A stretch of 64,000 nucleotides of DNA from Trichostrongylus colubriformis (Eukaryota > Nematoda > Chromadorea > Rhabditida > Trichostrongylidae), in assembly GCA_963978905.1 (NCBI GenBank), contig OZ022258.1, positions 42,764,591 to 42,828,590 on the forward strand, written 5' to 3'. Both the position numbers and the translations under genes were made by a program. Under the pieces are notes generated by a model, which ran no database searches, was not told the DNA's origin, and saw only the letters and a list, made by a program, of their open reading frames with translations. Shown here in pieces: positions 1 to 11,839 of the stretch (position 1 is its first letter; the number at the start of each line of letters is the position of its first letter).

Positions 1-64
1 GCATGATCTTTTAATAACGGTTGTTCGGATGCTTTAGCTTCAACCAAGATTGATAATCACTTTA

Positions 65-109
65 TTCCGACTGACGTTTCGGCGTCATCCCCTTCTTCAG
101 AGTCTGGAA
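65..109 (-). ncRNA. Hammerhead ribozyme motif of Penelope type
   Basis: Read on the minus strand, the 3' region contains CTGAAGA (fits the core CUGANGA), a short stem-loop with GG/CC ends, then GAAAC and the cleavage triplet GTC. GACT before the core pairs with AGTC after it. The pairing extends to TTCC/GGAA around one bulged A, making stem I. Stem III is the palindrome ACGT, too short to fold alone. This matches the minimal hammerheads described in Penelope-like elements, which are thought to act as dimers. Cleavage is predicted after the C at minus-strand position 75. Activity is inferred, not shown. Confidence 0.65.
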
Positions 110-454
110 GGGTGAAGTCTTCATGGAAACTATTCGTTCAAACGTCATTTCATTTCACAGAAAAATTGACAGTTCGTAGAAGGGAACGAAGTCCTAGATA
201 AATACTGACTAACCTTTGAGACCGTCGACCGTAGAGGTCCACCTGCCACCCCGTAGTGGTAGAAGAGGGGTTTAAATAGGTAAAGACCCTCAGACCACTT
301 ACTTGAAGAAGCCCCTGAGGGAGTTTGCCCTAATTTAACCTTTCCAGAGGCAAAGAAACCAAGTGACCCTTGACGCTGTATAACACCCCTTACTGATTGA
401 TGTTCTAACCCCGACCCCGTTGGGAAGAAAACCACGGGGGATTGATCTAATAGA

Positions 455-1110
455 TCAAAACCCGCATAGGACCGCGAAGGGCGCCAGCTCCTTAGTGATT
501 TCCACGCATTCCTCCTTTCTATTGATTTTAGGGTTCCTGGCCGTGATCCAGAAGGCCTCTAAGGTACGGCGCGCCGCAATATCGGGTTCACGTGATAGTA
601 TAGCGACGGCCACCTGTATGCACGCGTTCCCGTGGCACCGTACCCTGTGTTCTCCTAATGGGGTGGTAATCCTCGACTTCAACATGCCATCTAGATGTTC
701 CTTAACTCGGATGCGAAAAGGTCTCCCGAATTCACCGATGTACTCGTTTTGCACTGAAGGCATGTGATTGAATATACCACACCTGATGTCATGCAGACTC
801 CCTGCTTGCTGAAAGGACAAATGACGCAAGAAGGGGTTAAACATGAGCGGTCGTATAGTCGGTTTCGTACCAGTAACCTCGGAGATTTGGAGGTGGTACG
901 CCCACCACCCTTACTATCTCCTGGAGTCCAGCCTTCCTAACACATGCACGTATTGCCGTACTCAGGTCGTCTGATACGAATGGAACACAGAAGGAAATCT
1001 TTGTTCTCTCTTCGTCGCACCGATCCAGCGTGATCACCCTACGTCTGCGTCCCATGGCGTATCCTGCTATTGGATAGCCGTTCTCTTTTGCAATACGAAG
1101 CGCCTGTCTA
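455..1110 (-). pseudogene. Penelope-like GIY-YIG endonuclease domain, frameshifted
   Basis: Two minus-strand frames together cover the end of a Penelope polyprotein. The upstream frame (about 1110 to 837) ends with the linker segment IRACVRKAGLQEIVRVVGVP, usual before the endonuclease. The downstream frame (844 to 455) holds a GIF..YIG version of the GIY-YIG motif, then GRPFRIRVKEHLDG, TPLGEHR and LEAFWI with the catalytic-type Arg and Glu, and ends with NRKEECVEITKELAP. In the family this endonuclease nicks target DNA for primed reverse transcription. A frameshift near 840 and loss of all RT motifs make it a remnant. Upstream of the Met at 1055 the frame stays open to about 1110. Confidence 0.8.
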
Positions 1111-1170
1111 ACGGAGTCAAGTGATTATCAATCTTGGTTGAAGATAAAGCATCCGAGCCACCGTTATTAA

Positions 1171-1690
1171 GAGACATAATAATTAAACCAAATTGTAAAG
1201 CATAAAACAAGATGAACGTAACTGCTACGCCACAAAGAGTTAGAGATCAGAAAAAACCAACGCCAATGTGAGGATCGCATAGACTGTAAAGAACTTAGTG
1301 CAAATATAGAAAGGAGAATGAGCTCACCAGTCAAGCGGACCACATTGCAGTGATGCTAAGATAAAGAGATGAGACGGTGAAGAATGAGACAGTATTGAGT
1401 TATTGAATGGTTCAAGTAGGAAAGTAGAAAAGTCTTGGCGTAAAGTCATCTTGCACACAGCTGAATTCAACCCAATGATGCCCTCCAGCCGCAGGCGGAG
1501 TGATGTGAGCTTACCGAGGCTTCGGGACATGGTTATACCGACCACCCACGTGGAAACAGTAAGCCGGGTAGGTGTATAAGCGAGACTATTGGCATCCTAG
1601 TAAGCATCGACAGCCGCCTTAGGATTTTTATGAAGGACCAACAGTGTAAAAGTGGTGAGAGCCATGGAGAGTTGACTGAGTTCTTTCACT
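1171..1690. other. No recognised feature
   Basis: AT-rich sequence between the Penelope fragment and the CR1 remnant. I see no coding pattern, repeat or RNA gene. Confidence 0.5.
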
Positions 1691-1744
1691 ACTCCTAGCA
1701 GAGCAGGAATCGGATCACTCTATACAAAACGGGTAGAAGGACTG

Positions 1745-4560
1745 GTAAGCTACTACAGTCAAAAACAACACTGCTGAATAAGGAGGGATAGCAGAACCAA
1801 GAGACATCGGCGATTCCCAAAATGTCTAGTACGTTGACCTTTCCGATGTTGTTTTTGAATTCTTTTGAAGTATTGAGCCGAGAAGATAAGGCAGCCGCTC
1901 CAGCCACTTTGTCTGCGAATTATGAAAGAGTTGGTTGTGATTTCACGTCGCCACTTGGTAGTGCTGCGGAAGGCACCTGTTCGCCCAGACGTCGGTTGAA
2001 AGGTCCAGTACCTGGACGACTTAACACGGCGTTTACCCTTCAACAGCTTGAATGCTTAAATAAAATCAAACTGTATGCGTCTGTAAAAGAGGCTTTTCAT
2101 ATTCAGTTTTTGTAAGCGTGCCTGGGTGGAAGGCAGGGAAAGGGGGTAGTTCCTATCTGGCAAAGCCCGGTAGAAAAGTACGCGAGGGAAAACTTTCAAA
2201 ACTTTTTCAATTTTCTGGATATTCTTAGCTAAAGAGGGCTCCAAACAGAGATACAGTATTCGACGACAGGGAGAACACACATTTCATAAAGCTTGATCCA
2301 TAATCTGGAGTTAAAGGAGTGAATATGTCTGAAAAGCAGGTGCACTAGCTTGAGCCCTTTATTTGAGACGTCGTCGATGTGGGTGCCCCACCTCATGTCA
2401 TTAGGTATCGTGATACCGAGATCTTCGATGGTACTGAGCTGGGTGACTCAACCACCATTAGGAAAGCGGATCTCGAGTTCCGGTGACCCTAATGAGAGTA
2501 TGTGCGTTTTCTTGGGGTTGATTGTCAGGCCACATTTAGCACACCAGTTGACCATATTTGCGACGGCTGATTCAGTTTCCTCTGAGCTTCATCTCTGCTA
2601 TCTTCGTCAAAGGCGACGGAAACTTCAGTGTCGTCAGCGTAGGTAACAGCATAAACTCTACTGTCAATCTTAATATTGTTCACAAGGTCACAAGTATGCA
2701 AGAGAAAGCGGAGACAGACTACCCCCGTGAGGGACTCTGTGAGTACAGCTCCTAGGCGACGAAACATAGCCAGAACATTTTACACTCATTTGCCAACCTT
2801 CGGGGTAAGATCGAAACCACCGTAGCAGTGCCCCATGAATGCCAATGCTCTCGAGTTTTATCAGGACACCAGACCTAGACACTGTATCGAAGGCTTTGGA
2901 CAAATCAAAATATACTACATTAACTTTATGGCCGGCATTGAGGGCTTCAATCCAAAAGTGTGTACATTCTATCAACTGGGTACACGTCGAGGACCCAGGG
3001 GAGAACCATGCTGTTCGGTAGGAACGTATTTCAGTTGAGAAATCCAATCAAGCAGAAGGCTATTGACGATTTTTTCCAAAATCTTCAGCGGTGTAGGCAG
3101 TATACTTATGGGTCTGAGGGTCTGAAGTTTGAAATAAGCCTACAACCGCTTATTTTAGGGATGAGTGCGATTATCGCATGCTTCCAGATAGAATGAACAT
3201 GTCCCATTGGAAACGACATGTTATAAATACGTATGAGCAAGAGCAAGAGCCAACTCTTTCGCAATGGTTTTGAAAAATAATTGTGGGATACCGTCAGATG
3301 TCAGAGAGAGGGAGGGCTTCAGAGAGCGAAGAATTTTATATACATCTTTTGGTGTGATGATTGGGATTTCCAATTTCCCATTCGTAAGTAGTGGTATAGT
3401 CTGATTTATTTCTGCATGGGGTACAAACACACCTTCAAAACAATCAGCAAATGCTTCGGCTTCGCTTTGATCAGTGGAATACTTTCCCCCACCTGGCCCT
3501 TCTCAGGTACGCAACACTGGCGCTTGCTTGAGAAATTTGTTTGCAAAGGCAGCCAGATGCTTCAGATTACCTTTTTTCGCCACTTTTTTGACTCTGTAGG
3601 CCAAGAAACGCTTCAGATGACGATCTAAATTTCTGTTAATTTCAGCAAGCACATCGGAATTCATGGGGCTCTCAGTTAGCCAGAACACCCTCTCCCTTTG
3701 TTTGATTAGATTCAAGACATGTGGAGGGTGTCTCATCGTTTCCCTTTCTACGACATTTCAGGGGAATAAATTGATCAATCAAAGCAAGAATAATGCCACG
3801 AAATCTGGCATAAACATCGTCCACGTTGACACAGCCGGAGAAGGTACTTAACCAGTCAATTCGTGATGATGAAAGATGGCATCCCTGTTCATTAGGCTGA
3901 AATTTTTAGAGGGGGTAGTATGCTCCGATTGCTCAAGCTCCACCAATGAGAATGCTACTATGTTGTGGTCAGATGACGCTAATGGGGGTAGGGGTGCACA
4001 TGTGCGATACTTCCTTTGGTTGAAAGGACAATGTCCAAAACATTGTTTTGCCGAGTCGGAGAATCAACGTACTGTATAAGGGATAACGCATCGAAAATCG
4101 ATAAAAATTTTCCCGCCGAAGGTCCAACTGCGGTGTGGTTACTCCAATCGAAGTTCAAGTCATCGACTATTGTGGTAGATAGGGACAGTGCACAAGCAAG
4201 ATCACATATAATCGATATGAGAAAGTCGTCCTGGGCACAAGTGGAACTGGGAGGGCGATAATAAGAATAAATCGATGCCTAGTTGGTAGAAAAGTATCAA
4301 AGCATATCAAATCAGACATCAGGCCTACTGTCGAAGCTTATTTGCTCGTATGACACCAGACTATGAATCAAGGCACATACCTCGCTACCTTTGCGGCAGG
4401 ACCCATCTTTCCTTAAAATGAAATATAGGAAACCCGAATTGATCTCACAACCCGAAACTCTATTACTCACCCAGGATTTTGTTACGAAAACTAAATGAGG
4501 TTTTGAGACGCTCAAGAAACAATGAAGGTGAGGTGGCTTATTTGCCCGGCTTCGAGCATT
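1745..4560 (-). pseudogene. CR1-type ORF2 (endonuclease-reverse transcriptase) remnant
   Basis: The endonuclease starts in LVFVTKSWVSNRVSGCEI (4494 to 4440; canonical form ..TESWLS) and continues with a degraded D..NFDWS stretch near 4140. RT motifs are PSLSLTSDGIPQLFFKTI near 3310-3260, NVVYFDLSKAFDTVSRSGVL near 2900 (first catalytic Asp), a GGSLSPLS version of QGSVLSPLLF near 2720, and VTYADDTEVSV near 2640 (the YADD catalytic pair, intact). Post-RT segments LEPSLAKNIQKIEKVLKVF and RVKSSRYWTFQPTSGRTG lie at about 2240 and 2020. In life the protein nicks DNA and copies its RNA by target-primed reverse transcription. Reading shifts frame at least five times, so this copy makes no protein. Confidence 0.8.
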
Positions 4561-4849
4561 GATGAGCAGACATTCAACGTTTAAGGAAGGTCCAGAGAAT
4601 GGGCTGAACAGAAAGGAGAATGAGGATCTCTCCTACTTTACAACATAGGAATATCAGAGATTTTCACGACTTCTCCTTAGTAAACTATTACATACGTCCG
4701 CTTACCTTTACAGTCCTTCTTATTTAACATACGCGCTTTCGCTCTCAACTCTTCTCAACTCTTTCTCCTTCTGGCGTTCGCCTTGGGGCATCGATTAACG
4801 AGTGTATACATCTAAAGGCCGGCATCGTTCGTAATTCCCGTGCACGTGA

Positions 4850-5293
4850 CAAAACCTGAAACAGGTACCTCCGAGAAAAATGAACATTTCACTAATCTTG
4901 GTTTTCCCTGAATCCTGGGACCCATCTTGTACATCTCAACAGGACGCGTCTCAACAGGACGCGTCTCAACGTATCGAGAACATTGGCAACAAAACCTTCG
5001 GTCTGACGCCGAGAAGGCGCGGCGTTTTCCTAAGCCTCAGGCACTCTGAGCAGCATAATAGGCCGCTGACGTTTGTCAGCTTCAACGACACTACGCGAGA
5101 GTAACGAAATCGAACTCACGAAACGCTCAAGTAGTGGCAGGGCCTCTGGCGCTTTGCTTGCAAGTATGTCACGAATCTCCTTCAGCAGCCGAATACTGTC
5201 CGTATTAAGGAATGGACAGCTCAAGACATCAGCAGCTAATTGAGAAAAAACATCAGCTTTGTCAGATAGATTTTGCACAAACGAAGGGTCCAT
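4850..5293 (-). pseudogene. CR1-type ORF1 (Gag-like RNA-binding protein) remnant
   Basis: An open stretch of 87 codons (5293 to 5030) begins MDPSFVQNLSDKADVF, contains a helical leucine-rich part and ends EADKRQRPIMLLRVPEA, the start of the fold typical of CR1 ORF1. After an in-frame stop the frame continues with MYKMGPRIQGKPRLVK to about 4850, matching YGMGRFTPNKPRLLK in the second CR1 copy of this window. ORF1 proteins of this group bind element RNA. The 15-bp tandem duplication sits between the two conserved blocks. Broken, but the assignment is supported by the shared motif order. Confidence 0.65.
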
Positions 5294-5300
5294 CGATCAA

Positions 5301-8300
5301 AAAACCAGCCGCCCGCGACGAGCGCACGTAGCATAATGAAGTTAAGGAAGACGGCTCTTGAATCCTGGTGTTGGCAAGAGTTGGCACCTTCCCTTTTGTC
5401 GGATTGCCATTCAGTTACCCCACGGTCAAGCGTCCAGTTGTGGAAAACTTCCAAAAAATACGAGCCCCCCCCCCCCCAAAAGGTGCCTTCATACGACCCC
5501 CTCTTACTCTGTAATTGTTAGTTTTCATTTTCAGTGGCTAGCATTTTATTATCCTAACAAATTGTCTTTTAGGAATAATAAAAGACACCTACATGTTCAA
5601 TCTCGCTTCGAGTTGTAACCGCAGAGTTTTTTTGAAAAAAAAGCTTGTCATCATGAGCCCACGAACACGAGCATTAGAGAGGTTTCCTTGGTTGGTTCCT
5701 AATTAGACCAGTGCGGTATAAGAGTGAGGCTATGCTCGACAAAGCCTTCAAGCCCAGAGTTCGGTTCCATTCAAAACCTGAATAAAAACAGAACGAAAAG
5801 GATTTCGTGGCAACAGTCCCTTTTTCGAGCCGCCAATAAAGTTTGTCAACAAAAAATCAAAAATTTGCGCTGTGAAAGTGTACAATGGGTCATTCCCTTC
5901 AAATTTTCGTTGGAACCTTATGAGCCATCACTGAGGAATTACCACTCTCCTGCTCCCGAGACGTTGCTTTCCACGCAAGAATGCAAGAAAGGGAACGTTT
6001 CGAGAGCTTCTAATCCATTCCTTTCTTAGTTCCCGAAATCGCTCTAGAGCATCTCGAAAATGCGTTGCACGGTTGCAAATGTTTCATTCGACAACGAATT
6101 TTTCTTGTGCCTCAATTATGTTCTGCGACTTGTGCCAGCAAAGGGTAATGGGGCTAGAAAGACATGAGGATAACCGACTGGTGACAGAGCAAAGCCAAGT
6201 TCTGGAGAGATAAGAATTCGCTTGACTTTGCTCTCGTCATCCATTCGATATCACAAGGAGACCACAAAAAAAGAAGACACAGATGAACGAGAGACGGGTA
6301 CGACTTCGAATATTGGACACAGAGGAGTAACCTTAAATTCTGGTAAACATCTAAAGCAAACAAGGCGAACAGGATTTGCTGAAGTCGTGTAGCCAATAGC
6401 TAGTTTTCGAAAGATTGAATTCAAAAGATCATGTGCACTGATATACAACGCACCGCTAATCTTCATAGGAGACAAAATCGTTTTTCACCAATTTACAATC
6501 TATACCTGCCTAGAAAATCAGACTTGGGTTTTACACCCACCTCGTCTTACGCATAATGCTGACTATGAGGCACCCAGTAGTGAGCACAGTATATCGTATA
6601 ACAGATGCAGAAATTACTGTCACCAAAAGCACCAAATAAAACTGCTTTCATCAGCACCGCATCAATAACATCAAGGCATCAAATAAAACTGCATTTTGAT
6701 TTAGAGAAAGGAGCCTATGCGACTCCTTTCTATAAATGAAGCTACTGAGACAAAAGAGAACTCAAGAAGAAGCCATTCCCATATAGGCCAACTTAGATCT
6801 CACAAAATGAGAAAATAGTGGATCGCTCGAATATAAACATTGTGAGAAAACGCGATCGCATGAGGCTAGAAAGGAGCACTTTTGTCGTTAGTGCGCTATC
6901 TCCTTACGTGATTGGCACCGGTGAAAACACTGAAATGAGTCCATAAATGAAGTTTTACAAGCAAATCTATAGGATCCAACATCGAAACTCTCAACAGAAC
7001 TGAAAACCCGTGCTTTTCTCTGAAGAAAGGAGTGGCGATGATAGCAAATACAGAGACGAATGATTGGCGGTATTTCATTTAAGGCGACGGCTGCGACGCG
7101 GCGATCACGATGGGGCGCGGTATCTCCCCATACTAAATTCCGACATTTTTAGAGCCCTTCAAACTTTACCTAGAGCCCATCTTTCAAACAGCTGCGAACT
7201 GTTTCCCTAATAACTCTCTCAGACCTATCTATTGGCCGTTTGCTTTCTCTAATGGTTGCTTAGTTCTCGATATGGGTTTCCAGTCGAGAAATAGATGAAA
7301 AAAATTTCGAAGTGTTTCACTTCAAATGGTCATAACTTCCTTCAAACTTAACCATATGAGCGCGCTTTGGTGAGGCGGGGTCTGCTGGGTTGTCGCTTTC
7401 GAATGACTACCTGAGCTATGCCATATCTTCAGAACGATGCAGGAAAAATTTAGAGAAGCCAGCTGAGGAAAATTCTTTTTCGTCGAGTTTGCGAGATCTC
7501 CCCAAGTTTCTTCAGAAAAATTGATTTATTGTTACTGGAATTTCTCTGGTATCATCCTTTGCCTTCAAAGGCCTAGTGGGAGGGCGAGAAGCGTCGGTCA
7601 GCTTCTCTGTGGGATGCGTCATGCATGAGGATTTCATCCACATTTTCAATAAGTACAAACGTTTTTTCGATCCGCATAGTGGCCGCTAACACCAGGTCAC
7701 GTACTTGCAATCGTAGTAAGATATGGAAGGAGTCCACATCAGATAATGTTCATTTTCATTTTATAGTTTCTGGAGAATTCATCTACGGTGGTACCCGTGG
7801 ATAGATAACGCTTTTCACAGTTAATCGGTGAATTTCGGAGGTGTCTCTGTACGTGGTGTCAGTGTCAGCGGAGCAACGAATGGGTTAATGGCGTTGACCG
7901 GTTTCGTTGCGGATCGCGCCATGTATGAGGTTTCCATGATGACTAATTTAAACTAGTTTCGAGTTCGAACCCAATTAGTCAGTTTTATCTTTTCTCCCCT
8001 TACACTTCAGACCCTCAGCCTGATAAATTCTGTTGATCACTGCCAACCTCAATGATTACCAACCCCTAGCGGACCAAATACGACCCCCCCCCCCCGGATT
8101 CCTCAAAGGAGGCTTGGCCCGGGTTACACAGGGATCCTTCCAAATCTGGCAAACTATCGATTAAACAAAACTTCCCTCCATGGGTAATCCGACTTCTGAA
8201 CATAAAAACGACACTAGTTCTACGCAAGAACATTTAACTCGCACGCTACACGGGAAACCACATTCATTATGTAATAGGATTGCTCACCCAGAAGCACTTG

Positions 8301-9600
8301 GAGAGCACATTTAGTAAGTCAGCGTCTCATGATGAATACGGCGATGGGCATCCTATTGAGGATGGACTGGCTGATGTTGACCTTCCATTGTGAGAAGAGA
8401 AAAGTGGCATGGCAAAGCGGTGACAAAAGGTCACTTGCTCATGGCTGTACAAATCACGGTAATGAAAGTGATATCGTCATGAGAATATAGGGCGTCAGTC
8501 GGGGCCGTCGAGCTTCAGAACCATCCAGGGTGGTCTATAATTCGTGCAACCAACTACGCTACCTTTGGACCATTTAGGATTGTCGAGATTTGGATTGTTT
8601 CACTAGAATGCCTTTTGCCTTACTTCCCGGCTAGATAACCCATCTCATACCAGTAATCACCATCAGACTTTATAAAAGCCATCTACATTGTTATAGCACA
8701 GCACAATTGTTACACTGTGACGCGAAAATATGCTTGTAATTTCATCGCCTCTATGCAGTGTGTAAGTATAGATTCACCCTATCCTTCATCTATATCTCTA
8801 AAATAGGCCAACGCCTTCTCCAAATTTTTACCAGTAGTACCTGATGGGTGTCGCGACCAAATGCACCAGTTAAGCTAAGGCAAAGAATCGCAGAATTTTT
8901 ACTTTTTTTTGAATATCAAGATGTTCCAAAAGTTTTGATTCACCAAGGATTTCGAACTTTTTCAACGATGAATCGATAAATTTACAACAGCAACAATATT
9001 CAGTTGTGGCCTTTTCTCTTTTTCCTATCACTTCAGTCATCCGCTTGGATATGCTCTAGACAAACGGCGATATCGTTTCCGCAACACATTTTCCCAGACA
9101 TCCTGGAAGAGTCCTTCAACTCTGGAACGTTTGCAGTAAACCTCTTAAACGAAGAACTTCCAAAAGCTCGATTGAATTTAAGCATGGCAGCCTAGTTGTT
9201 CACCCAAAGGTGGATATTTTTTGCTCCAAACCACGTTTTTGTGGAGGCACATACATGTACAGGAGCATAATGTTGTTGAAATTTGCAACGCATGGACATA
9301 AATCGTTGCTAATATGATAACCATAAGTTTAGAAAATTTCTTGGTAGGGGAGTGTAGCCTTATATCAAATTTACGCTGCGCGGCGTCGCACCAACAAGTC
9401 TTGTAGCGGATTTTTGGAATCCTGGTCAGGACACAAGAGGCTGGTACCAAGGAGGTCCCCCGAGGAATGAGCTGCTCATCACACTATTATCTGAAAACAA
9501 AAACTTTTGACACTAAGACGACAAAATAGCGACATTAAAAGTGAACAAATCAAATAACATTGCATGAATAATCCTAATCAAGTAGTACAGTCGGGCGTAA
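5301..9600. other. Long stretch without a recognised gene
   Basis: Only short, unconvincing reading frames occur here. Two C runs stand out, 5465-5477 (13 bp) and 8084-8095 (12 bp). A short direct repeat around aaataaaactgc lies near 6635-6690. I found no transposon ends, RNA genes or exon-like pieces that I can defend. Multi-exon nematode genes with small exons could be missed by eye. Confidence 0.4.
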
Positions 9601-9604
9601 GACT

Positions 9605-9889
9605 TTACAGGGAGCATATGCAATGTACGCAATCACACGCGACAAAATCTGCTGCGCGAGAATTCGACGTAAGGCTACACTTTCCTCGGTAGGCAGAGTG
9701 GACCATGCGATGTGTGATGTCCACTATCCGGCTCTTACTGAAGCGAGCAAAGACGGTCCAAACCGTTGCACTCCGCCAGAGAATCCGCTCCTCGAAAAGT
9801 CCTTGGCTCTTTCCTGAAGTCGTCCAGTAAATTGCCAAGCCGTTTGGTTCATCTATATTGAACTTGTTATTAAAAAACAACACCTGCAA
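9605..9889 (-). pseudogene. Tc3-like transposase fragment (possible)
   Basis: A 94-codon minus-strand frame contains KFNIDEPNGLAIYWTTSGK and, about 20 residues later, ATVWTVFARFSKS. These resemble the Tc3/Tc1 block around the first catalytic Asp (form KKFNLDGPDG..YYWRDLRK ... SVMVWGAF). If so, the catalytic Glu/Asp region downstream is absent and the piece is a dead scrap. No terminal inverted repeats were found next to it. The similarity is judged from memory of the family and could be chance. Confidence 0.4.
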
Positions 9890-11368
9890 CGCCTACTATT
9901 ACACAGTGAACTATACTACATCATTTGAGTAGCCATGCGTATTACCCTATCCCGCTCATACGTCCGGCTTAAGTTTTCCTGCAAAAGGAACTCCGGCTTT
10001 TTTGTGGGCGTTAATGGGATATGGCGTGGAAGAAAACCGCCTTCGCTGGATGTGGGACATTTTCAGCAGACGGTGCACCACTTTTCGACTCGCTAGGTAC
10101 CAATTCCCAGCACAGCCGTCGCACACTCTCTATGGAATTTGATACAGCGTTTAGGAACCGACGCTTTTGCCTCTCAAAAAGTTGATGTGGTCTTCCAATT
10201 TTCTTTCACGTGTGGCACAGGTCCATGTTGTGGCAGGAATTATTGATCAAGATGAGGGATCGGCCCATCTCTTCATGTTTTGCGACTGCTGAGTTCCAAA
10301 GCATTGCAATCACTTATTTGTCCCCTTTCGTGCTCCGATAAGTGTGCTCTGCGTGGCATGGCGTTATAGAACAATACTCAGGAGAAAATCATTGATATTT
10401 AAACTCTACAACTTACACCTCGATGGAAGCAAGGCAGAAAGGCTAAGCGAGTCTACCTTTTTAGGACACCGTGATTTTTGAGGAACCAAAGCTTTGAAAT
10501 TTATTGGTTCTTTGATTTCTCTTCACTGCTGTGTTCGATCGCGGTAGCCATCAGGTACTAATGGTGAAATTTGGGAGGTAATCGTTGGTCTATTCTAAAC
10601 ATATAGATGAGAGATAGGGTGAATCCATTTTCTTAGGCACACTGTAGTGACTCAATATCATTGCAGGGGTATTATCGAAAAGCCAGAAAGGTGGGGAAGG
10701 TTGTAGGAAAGCATGGGAAAATATCTAATTGACGATCATAAATCAGTACTCCAATACATACAATAAAAAAGAGAAATGTCAATTCATCAACTACATGAAC
10801 ATGAGTAATGAGCTAATTTCATCACGAATGGAATTTCATGGTATTATATTTTATATTGTATCTCTATTAATGGGGGAAAGAACGACACGTTGAATGTTGA
10901 ACAGTACATGTCGAAAAACGCATGTCATTGTCTCACCCAAAGGCTTTTTACTTTTCTACCTCCGACAACATTCGCCTCCTCCATTAACCTAGCATCTCCT
11001 TTAGTCACAAGCATTAGACCAAAATGTAAATGAGGTGCCATTACGATTCACGAGAAAGCCTAGACGTGGGGTTCTGTGATTATTGATGGGCGTTCAAATA
11101 CAACGCTCTACGTTGTCGACCTTCCACATACAATTTTTCACGCGTCACTTTTAGATCACTAGGTGCCTACTGTCTTACAAGTGTAGATATAATCATAGGG
11201 CATCGAACTGATCGCCGAAATGCAGTGAACGTCATATTTCATATGGCGGCAATGCGAGCTGGAATTTTAAATTTTTTTTTACTTTCGTTGACATCTCGAA
11301 CCCCATCACAGTCCTGCAGCGAAAACCATGTGAACGGAAAGCTTTTTTTATAGAAATTCGTGATTCTC
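9890..11368. other. No recognised feature
   Basis: Non-coding by eye, with AT-rich stretches near 10750-10870. No repeats or RNA genes recognised. Confidence 0.4.
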
Positions 11369-11836
11369 ATGGAAAGGCGACCGGATTCTAGCAGGAGAAC
11401 ACTGCGGAGAACAAGCACAGTAGCAAATTTGCTGCATCGTAGCATAGGAGAAAAACCACAGAACAAAGACTGGATTGTCATGAGGCGATGCCTAAGGCCG
11501 CTTTCATACTTTGCGCACCGTCAAATCGACTCCGTCACGCACGTGACGGCGTCGGTGCGCAAAGTATGAAAGCGGCCTAACGTGGACAGGTTTTAGGCGT
11601 GCACCTTGTTGACTAAACAATAATTATTTCTCCACTGTTGAATCGACGCAGCTCTCTAGCGGTAAGAGGTCAATGATATATTGAAGGAAATCAAGAAGTC
11701 AAAAAACTTTTTTAACTTATTGCTTTCGTTGATTTAGTACTGTCGATACTGTCGCTGAGTTTTGCATGTTTTTTTTTTGCCGGAAGTCTTATATTGCCTC
11801 GGAAAATTCCTGCTAGAATCCGGTCGTCTTTCCATA
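11369..11836. repeat. Inverted-repeat element flanking a MITE
   Basis: About 28 bp around ggcgaccggattctagcagg (11369-11397) recur inverted at 11808-11836 with one or two differences. The arms enclose roughly 410 bp, including the Harbinger-type MITE at 11496-11577. This suggests an older non-autonomous DNA transposon or fold-back repeat. No clear target-site duplication was seen, so the true ends are unknown. Confidence 0.5.
11496..11577. mobile_element. Harbinger-type MITE, copy 1
   Basis: An 82-bp element whose ends ggccgctttcatactttgcg and its complement pair almost perfectly over the outer 25 bp or so. It is flanked by TAA on both sides (11493-11495 and 11578-11580). A 3-bp TWA duplication is the mark of PIF/Harbinger transposons. 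Related copies lie at 32262-32435 and 62808-62958. It has no coding capacity. The RNA or DNA strand could form a long hairpin. Confidence 0.7.
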
Positions 11837-11839
11837 CTT

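Larger units (their letters stand above)
11..1170 (-). mobile_element. Penelope-like element, 5'-truncated copy with inverted ends
   Basis: The minus strand encodes the C-terminal part of a Penelope-like retroelement (linker plus GIY-YIG endonuclease), followed by a 3' region with a hammerhead motif. The outer 50 bp (11-60) reappear inverted at 1121-1170 with about three mismatches. The right-hand copy lies where the coding region is truncated, so a piece of the 3' end seems to have been joined in reverse to the broken 5' end. Penelope-like elements are known for 5' truncation and for direct or inverted terminal repeats. The RT catalytic part is missing. The copy is dead but the family call is fairly secure. 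Confidence 0.8.
1690..5300 (-). mobile_element. CR1-type non-LTR retrotransposon, decayed (copy 1)
   Basis: Minus-strand fragments appear in the right order for a CR1/Jockey-group element: ORF1 (5293 to about 4850), a short junction, endonuclease (about 4560 to 3900), linker (3736 to 3221), reverse transcriptase (about 3050 to 2520) and C-terminal domain (2280 to about 1745). Many frameshifts and stops separate them. A 15-bp unit containing acgcgtctcaac is doubled inside ORF1 near 4938-4968. The 5' edge near 5300 and 3' edge near 1690 are approximate; I found neither a tail repeat nor a target-site duplication. It is more decayed than the copy at 24.4-29.1 kb. Confidence 0.8.

Noticed and set aside
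7945..7980. tRNA B-box-like gagttcgaaccc
   Set aside because: No A box or cloverleaf at the right distance. The similar strings near 12690 and 58630 also fail.
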